From the NCBI GenBank assembly GCA_031278655.1, contig JAITJZ010000088.1, forward strand, positions 1 to 54,026: DNA of 54,026 nucleotides, written 5' to 3'. The DNA is from Bifidobacteriaceae bacterium. GTDB taxonomy: Bacteria; Actinomycetota; Actinomycetes; Actinomycetales; WQXJ01. The notes under the pieces were generated by a model. The model saw nothing but the letters and a program-made list of their open reading frames with translations, ran no database searches and was not told where the DNA came from. A program made the translations under genes and the position numbers. Shown piece after piece: positions 18,303 to 26,457 of this stretch. Position 1 is the first letter of the stretch, and the number at the start of each line of letters is the position of its first letter.

Positions 18303-19619
18303 GTGGCGGGTCTGCCAGGGGGCTTGGCGGCGCCGGCCGAGTTGACGGCGCTGCCAAGCGGGGCGCGCGTGCTGACCGAGCGCGTGCCCGCCGCCCGTTC
18401 CTTCACGGTCGGGTTCTGGATGCAGGTCGGCTCGCGGGATGAGGCGTCCGGCCAGTACGGCTCGACGCATTTCCTGGAGCACCTGCTGTTCAAGGGCACC
18501 CGCAAGCGCGGCGCCCAGGACATAGCGACGGCTTTCGACGCTGTCGGCGGCGAGTTCAACGCCGCCACCGCCAAGGAGTCGACCTGCTATTACGCCCGCG
18601 TGCTGGGGAAGGACGCCGCCTTGGCGGTCAAGGTCCTGGCCGACATGCTGACATCTTCGGTGCTGGACCGCCTCGATTTTGAGAACGAGCGCGGCGTCAT
18701 CTTGGAAGAACTGGCCATGAACCAGGACGACCCGGCCGATGTCGCCCATGAGGCTTTCGCCGCCGCCGTCTATGGCGATCACCCGCTGGCGCGCCCGATC
18801 GGCGGGCGCCCCAGCGACATCCAGGCTGTTGGCCGCGATTCGGTCTGGGACCACTATCAGCGTCATTACCGCCCCTGGAACTTGGTGGTGACCGCCTCCG
18901 GCGACCTCGCCCACGCGGAGGTCGTGGCCCTGGTCGAAGCCGGGCTGGAGCTTGGCGGTTGGGGGGCGCCGGCCCTGGGCGCCCACGCGCCGAGGCCGCT
19001 GCGGCCGACAGGCCCGGCGACGGCGTTGCCGGTCAAAGGACAGGTGGTGGGATTGGCGCGGCCCACGGAACAGGTTCAGGCGCTGATCGGATGCGAGGGT
19101 CTGACCGCCACCGACGAGCGCCGTCACGCGCTGGCCGTGCTCAGCGCAGCACTGGGCGGCGGCATGTCCTCGCGCCTGTTCCAAGAGATCCGGGAGAAGC
19201 GCGGCCTGGCCTATTCGACCTATTGCTTCAGCGCCTCGCATTCTGACGCCGGCTCGTTCGGCGTTTACGCCGGTTGCACCCCTGGCGCCGTCGGCGAGGT
19301 GACGGCGCTGATGGAGGCGCAGTGGGAGCGCCTGGGGCGCGAAGGTCTGGCTGACGGCGAGTTGGAGCGGGTCAAGGGCCAGCTGACCGGCGGCACATTG
19401 TTGGCCTTGGACGAGCCCTACGCCCTGATGAACCGCCTCGGCCGGGCGGCCACCCTGACCGGCGAACTGCCGCCGGTCGAAGAACTCATCGCCAGGGTCA
19501 ACGCCGTCACGGCCGATCAGGTTTCCGACTTGGCGGCGGACCTGGCCGCCCGCCCCCGTTCCCGCGTCATCGTCGGCCCGTCGAAGGACCCTCAGACGCA
19601 GTCGCAATACTCGACGTAG
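18303..19619 (+). CDS. M16 family zinc peptidase (pitrilysin/processing-peptidase type)
   Basis: 438-aa metallopeptidase. The inverted zinc motif HxxEH is present as 'STHFLEHLLFKGT' (His56, Glu59, His60), with the downstream conserved 'FDAVGGEFNAATAKESTCYYARVL' and 'GGGMSSRLFQEIREKRGLAYS'. The ORF track begins at 18006 inside pnp; no ATG lies near the junction, and the GTG at 18303, 10 nt after the pnp stop, gives the usual short N-terminus, so it is my choice although the ribosome binding site is weak. Following pnp directly is the standard actinobacterial order. Its 3' end overlaps the convergent gene below by 28 bp. Confidence 0.9.
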   Translation: MAGLPGGLAAPAELTALPSGARVLTERVPAARSFTVGFWMQVGSRDEASGQYGSTHFLEHLLFKGTRKRGAQDIATAFDAVGGEFNAATAKESTCYYARVLGKDAALAVKVLADMLTSSVLDRLDFENERGVILEELAMNQDDPADVAHEAFAAAVYGDHPLARPIGGRPSDIQAVGRDSVWDHYQRHYRPWNLVVTASGDLAHAEVVALVEAGLELGGWGAPALGAHAPRPLRPTGPATALPVKGQVVGLARPTEQVQALIGCEGLTATDERRHALAVLSAALGGGMSSRLFQEIREKRGLAYSTYCFSASHSDAGSFGVYAGCTPGAVGEVTALMEAQWERLGREGLADGELERVKGQLTGGTLLALDEPYALMNRLGRAATLTGELPPVEELIARVNAVTADQVSDLAADLAARPRSRVIVGPSKDPQTQSQYST

Positions 19620-21409
19620 CCCCAGGCGCAAGAGGCGCCGGCTTTCACCAGTTCGGCCGAGGAGAGCGGTTCGTCGAACGGGCAGGTGCGCGTGACGGTG
19701 GCAGATGTCGGCGAGGGAGTGGGTGTGGGCGTCTGGATGACCGTGTTGGCGCCGCTGCCTTGCCCCGTGGCCAAGGCGTCGAAGGCCGCCCCAGCGGATT
19801 CCAGGTCGGTCAGCCTCGGGGTGGCCTTGACCGAGCACAGTTCCAGATCGTAAAGGGCCCCGGCCACGGCGTTGGCGCGGTCCTCGAACCACGGCCGGAG
19901 CTGACTGCCGCCCTTGACGTATTGGCTGTACTTGATGCCGGCCTCGTCCCAGACCAGCCCGAAGCGAAGCATCAACACGTAGGCGTAGTAGAAGGCGTTG
20001 AGCGTTTCTTGGTTGTGCAGATTCTCCTCGACCAGTCGCTCGCCGAGCCCGCTCCAGACTTCCCAGGCTTGGTTGTAATAGACATTGGCCAGGATGGCCA
20101 TCCGGCTGGCCTCGGACTTGGGGATCTCGGCGAAAGGAGTGTACTTGCCGACCGGCGAGATGGCCACGAGGTTGGCGATGACCCCGCCCAGTTCGTAGGC
20201 GATCAAACCGGAACCGCCGGCCAGTTTCGCAATGACGGCCTCGGCGGCTTTGTCGGAGAAGAAGGCGGCGGACTTGTCCGCGGCCGTCATGACGTAGGTG
20301 TTGCCTGGCGCCGCCAAGGTGTTGGCGACTTGGCGGAGGTCGCTCAAGGCTGTTTGGTCCAGGAACGGGCGGCCCGCCCGGGACAGGGTCTTGTCGGAGA
20401 ACACGTTTTGCGCCGCTTTGACGGCTGTGGTGTCGGCGTTGAGTCGCTCGTAAATCGTGTTCGCGATGTCCCACATCAGCAACCCGGCGTCAACCGCCGT
20501 CCCGGCTTTCTGGGCCGCCTCAGCCAGCTTCGCGCGGAACGGCTCGTTGTCGAAGAAACTGATGTAGCTAGCCATCCGGTCGAGCGGGTCGTCCATCCAG
20601 GCGATCGCGAGCAGGCGGTCGTCCTGGAGGAGGTTCGCGATCTCGAGTCCCGCCCCGGCGGCATCTTTGGTGGTCTTGATCGTCTCGACGACCTCGTTGA
20701 TCGATTCGGTCCTGGCGGCGGCCTTGGTCTTGACCGCGTTGTATGTCATGGTGTTGGCGTCCATGGCGGCGTAGATCGCGTCCTTCCGCCACCCGCCGGA
20801 GATCAAGTCATAGATGCTCTTGCCGCCGGGGTTGATGAAATCGACCAGGTTGTCGAAGAACAGTCTGACTCCGGATTCGGCGATCGCCTGGGGCGCGAGC
20901 TTCTGGTCAAAGACGAAGGCGAAGGCTTCCCAGAAGGTCACTTCGGGCATGTCCACCCAGACCGTCTGCGTCGGGATGTCGAAGGTGACAGTGGCGCCCA
21001 GATAGGTGAACGCCAGGTAGACCGGCGCCAACAGCTTCCCACCTTGTTCGATCAGGCGGATTGGATAGGTTTCGCTGGTGTCGCCGTTGTCGACCGACTC
21101 GCTGAGCGTTTGGGCGTCGGGGTCCAGGGTGACAACCCTGAGGCGGCCCGCGTGCCGCAGGACCCGCTGCCCGTCTTCGCTGGATGATGAGAAACGGGTG
21201 ATGCCTGCGATCCAGCCGATGTCGGCGAACAACTGGCCGTCGCTCAGCCAGAAGACTCTGTCCTGGCTGGGGCCGCCGTTGAGGCTGACAGACAGGTGGT
21301 GTTCGACGGCCTCTCCGGCCGCGCGCGACGGCGCCGGGCCGAGGGCCGCGATCCCGGCCAGCGCGAGCGTCGCGGCCAGGGCCAACCGCAAGGGCCTATG
21401 GGTTCGCAT
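19592..21409 (-). CDS. Secreted protein of unknown function with a copper-amine-oxidase-N-like segment
   Basis: I do not recognise the family. From the ATG at 21409 the product is 605 aa with a Sec signal ('MRTHRPLRLALAATLALAGIAALGPAPSRAAG'). Residues ~45-145 ('VFWLSDGQLFADIGWIAGI', 'LLAPVYLAFTYLGATVTFD...TVWV') look like the small copper-amine-oxidase N-terminal module found in cell-surface proteins. The middle is a long helical region with moderately hydrophobic stretches ('GLIAYELGGVIANLVAI'), and the C-terminus has a Thr/Pro linker ('TPTPTPSPTS') then a Cys-rich end (CAWGYVEYCDCV). Its start overlaps the preceding minus-strand gene by 14 bp, so the pair is one operon. The ORF-track start at 21544 lies inside that neighbour and was rejected. 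Confidence 0.75.
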   Translation of the reverse strand: MRTHRPLRLALAATLALAGIAALGPAPSRAAGEAVEHHLSVSLNGGPSQDRVFWLSDGQLFADIGWIAGITRFSSSSEDGQRVLRHAGRLRVVTLDPDAQTLSESVDNGDTSETYPIRLIEQGGKLLAPVYLAFTYLGATVTFDIPTQTVWVDMPEVTFWEAFAFVFDQKLAPQAIAESGVRLFFDNLVDFINPGGKSIYDLISGGWRKDAIYAAMDANTMTYNAVKTKAAARTESINEVVETIKTTKDAAGAGLEIANLLQDDRLLAIAWMDDPLDRMASYISFFDNEPFRAKLAEAAQKAGTAVDAGLLMWDIANTIYERLNADTTAVKAAQNVFSDKTLSRAGRPFLDQTALSDLRQVANTLAAPGNTYVMTAADKSAAFFSDKAAEAVIAKLAGGSGLIAYELGGVIANLVAISPVGKYTPFAEIPKSEASRMAILANVYYNQAWEVWSGLGERLVEENLHNQETLNAFYYAYVLMLRFGLVWDEAGIKYSQYVKGGSQLRPWFEDRANAVAGALYDLELCSVKATPRLTDLESAGAAFDALATGQGSGANTVIQTPTPTPSPTSATVTRTCPFDEPLSSAELVKAGASCAWGYVEYCDCV

Positions 21410-22061
21410 CGACGTAGTCCTCCACAAACTGCTCGTAATACTCGACATAAAGGCCGGCCAGGTCGCAAGTGACGGCTTTGTCGTAATCGTCGTTGGGGAT
21501 GATCTTGGTTTTTCCGGCGTCTTCGGCGGTCTGGACGGGAACACGGGAGGTCACGGTCTCAGGGTGGTCCGCGAGCGCCTTGATGAATTCCGATTGGAAC
21601 TTCTGGGCGTAATCGTCCGGCTCGAGGTCGAGATCGGCGTCCATGGCCGCGTGGACGTCAGCCAACACCACTCGCAGATCGGGCGTCGTGACCACGGCGA
21701 CGGCCTCCGCCGTGGAGCCGGCTTCTTGAGGGACTTCGAGTTCGACGAACACTCTGTCGTAATAGGCGCGCTCGAAGTCGCGCATGGCGACGTCTCCGAC
21801 GCCGTAAACCAGGTCTTCGTAGGATTCGGACAAGGGGGCGCTTGGTGTGTCCGCCTGGGGCGGCTGGGCCTGGGAGCGGCTTCGCCAGGTCAAGAACGCC
21901 AGGGTGGCACCGCCAGCGACCGCCAGGACAACCAAACCAGCGACGATGGCGATAAGCCAGCGTCGTTTCCGCTTCGGCTTGCCGCCGCGCGGCGGGGATT
22001 CCGGCGCTTTGCGAGGTGGGGCTGCGATGGCCGGAAGCCTAGCACAGCGCCAGAGCAGCAT
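21396..22061 (-). CDS. Membrane-anchored protein of unknown function
   Basis: Unrecognised 221-aa protein. From the ATG at 22061 it has a short Lys/Arg/Pro-rich cytoplasmic segment ('GGKPKRKRRW'), one transmembrane helix ('LIAIVAGLVVLAVAGGATLAFL') and an extracellular domain of about 150 residues that is acidic and rich in Asp/Tyr ('DYDKAVTCDLAGLYVEYYEQFVEDYVDANP'). The ORF track extends to 22295, but that extension is a translation of the palindromic repeats (SGQFDHS/SGQIDHS), so I reject it. It is translationally coupled to the secreted protein downstream; the two probably function together at the cell surface. Four long palindromes lie 50-270 bp upstream. Confidence 0.65.
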   Translation of the reverse strand: MLLWRCARLPAIAAPPRKAPESPPRGGKPKRKRRWLIAIVAGLVVLAVAGGATLAFLTWRSRSQAQPPQADTPSAPLSESYEDLVYGVGDVAMRDFERAYYDRVFVELEVPQEAGSTAEAVAVVTTPDLRVVLADVHAAMDADLDLEPDDYAQKFQSEFIKALADHPETVTSRVPVQTAEDAGKTKIIPNDDYDKAVTCDLAGLYVEYYEQFVEDYVDANP

Positions 22062-22112
22062 GGCCGCCGCCGGGCAGCCCGCCGCCGGTCGGCGGCGGGC
22101 GAGGCCGGTTCC

Positions 22113-22174
22113 GGAGTGGTCAAATTGACCACTCAACGCGGTTTTGGCCCTCGAGTGGTCAATTTGACCACTCG
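22113..22174. repeat. 62-bp unit with two 21-bp palindromes, copy 1
   Basis: Palindromes at 22114-22134 and 22153-22173 have identical ten-base arms (GAGTGGTCAA / TTGACCACTC) around a single central base, A in the first and T in the second. A 17-base spacer beginning AACGCGGTTTTGG joins them. An identical unit lies at 22272-22333. Palindrome centres are 39 bp apart within the unit. Confidence 0.85.
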
Positions 22175-22248
22175 CCCCAGGGCCGCCCCGGACGGCCCGA
22201 AACCCAGCCACTTGTCTGACCTGCGGAAACGCTGAGGCCTGGCCGGGC

Positions 22249-22258
22249 GGCATCGGGC
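22249..22258 (+). repeat. Dispersed GGCATCGGGC motif between the palindrome units
   Basis: CCGGGCGGCATCGGGCAA lies between the two 62-bp units; the core is 22249-22258. Confidence 0.5.
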
Positions 22259-22271
22259 AATGGCTGGCTGG

Positions 22272-22333
22272 GGAGTGGTCAAATTGACCACTCAACGCGG
22301 TTTTGGCCCTCGAGTGGTCAATTTGACCACTCG
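22272..22333. repeat. 62-bp unit with two 21-bp palindromes, copy 2
   Basis: Exact repeat of 22113-22174, 159 bp downstream, with palindromes at 22273-22293 and 22312-22332. The four sites lie in the divergent region between dapB (+) and the secreted/membrane pair (-). They may be operators for a GntR/FadR-like or other dimeric regulator (TGGTCA...TGACCA core), or a mobile palindromic repeat. Confidence 0.85.
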
Positions 22334-22448
22334 CGCCGGGGGCGCGCCTGGTCCCCCGCGAGGGCGAGGACCGAGTTCTGGTTTGGCGGCGGATCGGGCG
22401 GCGCCGGATTCACAAGCCGCCGTGATGATCGGCCAGTATTGGGGCCGG

Positions 22449-22454
22449 TAGGGT
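22449..22454 (+). promoter_or_regulatory. Probable -10 box (TAGGGT) of a leaderless dapB transcript
   Basis: TAGGGT ends 7 nt before the GTG at 22462, the geometry of a leaderless actinobacterial promoter. No purine-rich ribosome binding site precedes this start. Confidence 0.45.
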
Positions 22455-22461
22455 GGTGGCC

Positions 22462-23223
22462 GTGACTGAGGCTATGGGCGTGGCTGTGATCGGCGCCAAG
22501 GGGCGGATGGGTTCGACGGTCGCCGAGGCGGTCACGGCCGCCCCTGACTTGCGGCTGGCGGCCGCCCTGGACCTGGGCGACTCGTTGACTGCGCTCAGGA
22601 CCAGCGCCGTCAGGGTGGCGGTCGACTTCACCGTGCCGGCGGCCACAGAAAGCAATGTCCACGAGTTGATCGACCTGGGCGTCAACGCCGTTGTCGGAAC
22701 GACCGGCTGGGACGCGGCGGCGCTGGAACGGGTGCGGGAGCATTTGGGGAGCGCCAGCGGCGTCGGCGTGGTGGTGGCGGCGAACTTCGCCCTCGGGGCG
22801 GTGCTGGCGATGCGCTTCGCGGCGCTGGCGGCGCCGTTCTTCGAATCGGCCGAGATCGTGGAGCTGCATCACCCGGACAAAGTCGACGCGCCCTCGGGAA
22901 CCGCCCGGCACACCGCTGAGGCGATCGCGGCGGCGCGGGCGCAGGCCGCCCTCGGGGCGGCCCCGGACGCGACCGAGCCGGGGCGCTCATTGGCGGGGGC
23001 GCGCGGCGCGGCGGTCGCGGGCGTGCCGGTCCACTCGGTGCGCCTGCGCGGGCTGGTGGCTCACGAAGAAATCCTGTTCGGCAACGCCGGGGAGTACTTG
23101 ACCATCCGCCACGACTCGCTCGATCGGGTCAGCTTCATGCCGGGCGTGCTGCTGGCCGTGCGCCAGGTGGTCAACCGCCCGGGCTTGACGGTTGGCTTGG
23201 AGCCGCTGCTCGGCCTGGGCTGA
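22462..23223 (+). CDS. dapB: 4-hydroxy-tetrahydrodipicolinate reductase
   Basis: Reduces HTPA to tetrahydrodipicolinate with NAD(P)H in the lysine/diaminopimelate pathway. The dinucleotide fold 'VAVIGAKGRMGSTVAEAV' is at the N-terminus and the catalytic/substrate motif 'ELHHPDKVDAPSGTA' is intact (around residue 140), followed by the C-terminal dimerisation part. The frame is open from 22453; GTG at 22453, 22456 and 22462 and ATG at 22474 are all possible. I favour 22462 because a TAGGGT box lies 7 nt upstream. The product of about 253 aa is typical. It follows pnp and the M16 peptidase in most actinobacteria; here two minus-strand genes are interposed. Confidence 0.93.
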   Translation: MTEAMGVAVIGAKGRMGSTVAEAVTAAPDLRLAAALDLGDSLTALRTSAVRVAVDFTVPAATESNVHELIDLGVNAVVGTTGWDAAALERVREHLGSASGVGVVVAANFALGAVLAMRFAALAAPFFESAEIVELHHPDKVDAPSGTARHTAEAIAAARAQAALGAAPDATEPGRSLAGARGAAVAGVPVHSVRLRGLVAHEEILFGNAGEYLTIRHDSLDRVSFMPGVLLAVRQVVNRPGLTVGLEPLLGLG

Positions 23224-23226
23224 ATC

Positions 23227-25209
23227 ATGAAGCAGCCGCCCGACGTCGCCAAACTGCTGGCGACGGCGGTCGAAAAACTGGGCGGACGGCATCGGGCAGG
23301 CCAAACCGAAATGGCCGAGGCGGTCTGGTCGGCTTGCGAGCGCGGCCGTCACCTGCTGGTGCAGGCGGGCACCGGCACCGGCAAATCGCTGGCCTACCTG
23401 GTCCCGGCCCTGGCCTACGCGGCCCAAGCCGGGCAGCCGGTGGTGGTGGCGACGGCGACGCTGGCGTTGCAGCGTCAGATCGTGGATCACGACCTGCCGC
23501 TGGCGCGGGCGGCCGTCGAGCCCGCCGCGGGCCGCGAACTGGCCGGGGCGGTGGCCAAGGGGCGCCACAACTATGTCTGCCGGCACAAACTGGCGGGCGG
23601 CTACGGCGACGAGGACAGCGACCTGTTCGACCTGGTGGATGGCGCGGGCGCGGCGGCGGCCTGGCCGGCGGCGGTCAGCCTGACGGGCTCGCCGCTGGCC
23701 GAGGAGGTCGGGCGCCTCAACCGCTGGGCGCGCCGAACCGCCACCGGCGACCGCGACGACTTCCCCGGGGGCGTCTCAGCGGCGGCCTGGCGGCAGGTGT
23801 CGGTGCGCTCGGCCCAGTGCCTCGGCGGCAAATGCCCCCTGGTGGGGGACTGCTTCGCGGAGGCGGCGCGGGCGGCGGCAGGCCGGGCGGACCTGGTGGT
23901 CACCAACCACGCCATGCTGGCGATCGACGCCGCCGGGCGGTCGGTGCTGCCGGAATGGGGCGCACTGGTCATCGACGAGGCGCACAACCTGGTCCAATCC
24001 CTGACCTCGACGCTGACCGCGAGCCTCGGCGCCGAACAGGTGGCGGCGGCGGCCGCGCGCGCGGGGCGGGTCGGCTGCGAGGCCGCGGACCTGGTGGCGG
24101 CCGGGTCGGCGCTTGAGTCGGCGCTGGCCGGGGCCCCGGTGGGACGCCAGGCCCCCGGCATGGGCGAGGCCCTGACGGCGGCGGTCGGCCAGGTCAGGGC
24201 GGCGGCGCGGGCCGCGCTCAGCCAGGTGATGACGGCCGGGGCGGAAGGCGGCGAGCAGTTGGGCGGCGCCGACGCGGCGGCCAGGCAGCTGGCCTCGGCG
24301 GCGCTGGAGGAGGTGGCCGAGACGGCTCGGCGGCTGGAGGATGAGGCGGGCGGCGACGTCCGCTGGATCGGCCCCTCGGCCTTGGGCCCGGTCAGCCTCC
24401 AGGCGGCCCCGCTGGACGTGGCCGAGCGCCTGCGCGCCACCGTCTTGGAGCCGGCCCCGGCGGTGATGACCAGCGCCACCTTGGCTTTGGGGGGCAGCCT
24501 GGAGCGGGCGGCCCGGAGCTTCGGGTTGTCCGATGACGAGTGGGACGGCATCGACGTCGGCTCGCCTTTCGATTACGGCCGCCAGGCGATCTTGTACCTG
24601 CCCCGGGACTTGCCGGCCCCGGGCCAGGGCGACGCCCATTGGGCGGCTCAGCACGCCCGCCTGCGGGAACTGATCGAGGCGTCGCGGGGAGGGGCCTTGG
24701 GGTTGTTCACCTCGCGCCGGGCGGCCGAGGCCGCCGCCGAGGCGCTGCGCCCCGAACTCGACTTCGCCATCGGCGTGCAGGGCGAGAAGTCCCTGCCGGC
24801 GCTGATCGAAGACTTCACCGCCGAGCCGGAGGCGTGCCTGTTCGGGACCATCTCCCTGTGGCAGGGGGTCGACGCCCCCGGCGTCACCTGCCGCCTGGTG
24901 ACGATCGACCGGCTGGCCTTCCCGCGCCCGGACGATCCGGTCATGTCGGCTCGCGCCGAAGCCGCCGACAAGGCCGGCGACAGCGGCTTCATGGCGGTCT
25001 CGGCCGCGCACGCGGCCTTGATGTTGGCCCAGGGGGCCGGCCGGCTGATCCGCTCCGCGGAGGACCGCGGCGTGGTGGCGATCCTCGACCCGCGCATCGC
25101 CACCCGGCGCTACGGCGAGTTCCTGGCGCGCTCGCTGCCGCCGATGTGGCGCACCAGCGACCTGGCCGTGGTCCTTGGCGCGCTCGCGCGCCTGGCCGCC
25201 CAAGCCTGA
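23227..25209 (+). CDS. dinG: DinG-type iron-sulfur ATP-dependent DNA helicase
   Basis: Superfamily 2 (XPD/Rad3-like) 5'-3' helicase of 660 aa. Motif I 'QAGTGTGKSLAYLVPAL' is near residue 47; the iron-sulfur cysteines are visible in 'YVCRHK' and in 'CLGGKCPLVGDC'; motif II is 'VIDEAHN'. The C-terminal motifs 'GLFTSRRAAEA', 'SLWQGVDAPG' and 'QGAGRLIRS' are intact. It begins 3 nt after dapB, so they are probably co-transcribed. The GGCATCGGGC motif occurs inside it (23288-23297), encoding 'GRHRAG'. The likely role is in resolving replication or repair intermediates; the exact substrate is unknown. Confidence 0.92.
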   Translation: MKQPPDVAKLLATAVEKLGGRHRAGQTEMAEAVWSACERGRHLLVQAGTGTGKSLAYLVPALAYAAQAGQPVVVATATLALQRQIVDHDLPLARAAVEPAAGRELAGAVAKGRHNYVCRHKLAGGYGDEDSDLFDLVDGAGAAAAWPAAVSLTGSPLAEEVGRLNRWARRTATGDRDDFPGGVSAAAWRQVSVRSAQCLGGKCPLVGDCFAEAARAAAGRADLVVTNHAMLAIDAAGRSVLPEWGALVIDEAHNLVQSLTSTLTASLGAEQVAAAAARAGRVGCEAADLVAAGSALESALAGAPVGRQAPGMGEALTAAVGQVRAAARAALSQVMTAGAEGGEQLGGADAAARQLASAALEEVAETARRLEDEAGGDVRWIGPSALGPVSLQAAPLDVAERLRATVLEPAPAVMTSATLALGGSLERAARSFGLSDDEWDGIDVGSPFDYGRQAILYLPRDLPAPGQGDAHWAAQHARLRELIEASRGGALGLFTSRRAAEAAAEALRPELDFAIGVQGEKSLPALIEDFTAEPEACLFGTISLWQGVDAPGVTCRLVTIDRLAFPRPDDPVMSARAEAADKAGDSGFMAVSAAHAALMLAQGAGRLIRSAEDRGVVAILDPRIATRRYGEFLARSLPPMWRTSDLAVVLGALARLAAQA

Positions 25210-25255
25210 CGCCCCCCGTCGCTCCGGGCCGCGTTCTGGAACCGAACCGCGCACG

Positions 25256-25303
25256 CAAGCCCGGTCAAGTTCGCCTCGGGGCAACTTGACCGGGGTTGAC
25301 TGC
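25256..25303. repeat. CCGGTCAAGTT hairpin element, copy A
   Basis: AAGCCCGGTCAAGTT pairs with AACTTGACCGGGGTT across a ten-base loop. Arms are 12 bp perfect (CCCGGTCAAGTT/AACTTGACCGGG). No T-run follows. It lies just past dinG in the convergent spacer. Confidence 0.75.
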
Positions 25304-25422
25304 CTGGCGTGGGCCGGTAACCGCTCGCCGCGCCTTGAACGGCCCCGGCCGCGGGGCTCTGACCAGCGCGAACGCCGTTGGCTTCGCCCCTGTGGAGCGG
25401 CGCGGCCCCCGGGGGCGCGCAC

Positions 25423-25471
25423 ATAAGCCCGGTCAAGTTTGCCTGGCCGCGACTTGACCGGGGTTAACTGC
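25423..25471. repeat. CCGGTCAAGTT hairpin element, copy B
   Basis: TAAGCCCGGTCAAGTT and ACTTGACCGGGGTTAACTG repeat the pattern of copy A 167 bp away, with a different loop. The conserved flanks outside the stem (TAAGCC / GGTTRACTGC) suggest a defined element rather than a chance hairpin. It could act as a bidirectional terminator between dinG and the minus-strand lipoprotein gene. Confidence 0.75.
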
Positions 25472-25481
25472 GGGGGTCGGT

Positions 25482-26441
25482 TCAGCCGAGGCCGCCTTGG
25501 GACTGCCAGAAGGCGCGATTGGCCGCGGTGATCTCGTCCCAGAGGGCGGCCAGCTGGGCGGTCCATTCTGGCGAGCCTGGCTCGGGGATCACGCCGTCGC
25601 GCCAGCCGGGGGCGTCGACGTAGATTTCCGGATCGACCACCGCCTGAGACGGGTCGTGGTCCTCCTGGCGTTGGGCGGCGGCATCGGCGGTGTGCGCTTC
25701 GGTGTCGAAGTTGGGGCACACAGCCAGGGTCGCGCGCAACTCCGCCGCCGATGCCGCCGGGTCGATCAGGGCCGCCGGTCGCGTTTGCCAGGAGTCGGCC
25801 ACCGGCGGTTCGGGGTCTCGCACGCTCAGGCCCTGCTCGCGGGCGCAGCGCGTCCATGTCAGCGTGGCTTCGACGATGGCCTCCTTCTGCCTGAGTTCCT
25901 CGTCGCGTTCAAACAGCCAGACGGGCGGGCGGTAGCCGGTCTCAGCGGCGCAGGCGGCGAAGGCCTCGGAGTGATCGACGCCGCCAACGACCAGCCAATC
26001 GCCGCTCTCCTTGCCGGCCGGGGGGTTGGGCAGACCGGCGCTCTTGGTGTCCTCGCTGACGCTGGCGAGGCAGGCGCCGCCGTCCGCGAAGCAACCGACG
26101 TAGGACTCGTCGGTGTCCATGCGGACCTCGAGTTGGCCGTCCTCGCGCGTCACCGCGACGGCGGGCGCGCCGCCCTCGCTGAGGCAGGCGGCCATCGCCT
26201 CAGCGGGTTGGATTTCGGTTGGCGCGGGCTCGGCCGGCGGCGCGCTGGCGCCGGCCCCAGGCGGGCTCGGGCTTGGCAGCGACGCCACGTCCTCGCCATC
26301 CGACTGGTCGCAGCCCGCCAGCCCGGCCAGCGCCATCGCCGCCGCGCCAGCGGCGATCGAGCGCCAAACCCTTCGCACCGCCAGCCGACTCGCTTCCAAC
26401 GACCGGCCCGCGCCGACCGGCCCAGTCCGCTCACCCGCCAT
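25482..26441 (-). CDS. Lipoprotein of unknown function
   Basis: Not recognised. From the ATG at 26441 the 319-aa precursor has a lipoprotein signal ('AAGAAAMALAGLAGC'), a Pro/Ala-rich linker ('PSPSPPGAGASAPPAEPAPT') and an extracellular domain with paired cysteines ('AMAACLSEGG', 'SYVGCFADGGACLA', 'AFAACAAETGY', 'TRCAREQGL', 'LAVCPNFD'), suggesting several disulfides and a repeated 'AxxxC' pattern. The ORF track starts at 26633, but the extended -10 box TGATATAAT sits exactly 7 nt before the ATG at 26441, so that region cannot be translated from this promoter and the mRNA is probably leaderless. Confidence 0.75.
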   Translation of the reverse strand: MAGERTGPVGAGRSLEASRLAVRRVWRSIAAGAAAMALAGLAGCDQSDGEDVASLPSPSPPGAGASAPPAEPAPTEIQPAEAMAACLSEGGAPAVAVTREDGQLEVRMDTDESYVGCFADGGACLASVSEDTKSAGLPNPPAGKESGDWLVVGGVDHSEAFAACAAETGYRPPVWLFERDEELRQKEAIVEATLTWTRCAREQGLSVRDPEPPVADSWQTRPAALIDPAASAAELRATLAVCPNFDTEAHTADAAAQRQEDHDPSQAVVDPEIYVDAPGWRDGVIPEPGSPEWTAQLAALWDEITAANRAFWQSQGGLG

Positions 26442-26448
26442 CTGACGC

Positions 26449-26457
26449 ATTATATCA
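26449..26457 (-). promoter_or_regulatory. Extended -10 box (TGATATAAT) of a leaderless promoter
   Basis: On the minus strand TGATATAAT is a consensus extended -10 (TGn-TATAAT). Its last base is 7 nt from the ATG of the lipoprotein gene, so transcription should start at or beside the A of the start codon. Confidence 0.7.

Noticed and set aside
19760-21187. 475-aa plus-strand ORF opposite the secreted-protein gene
   Set aside because: Low-complexity Gly/Val/Arg composition and no start signal. The minus strand has a signal peptide and coherent domain features.
22062-22295. N-terminal extension of the membrane-anchored protein to 22295
   Set aside because: It is a translation of the palindromic repeats (SGQFDHS, SGQIDHS); the natural start with a membrane anchor is at 22061.
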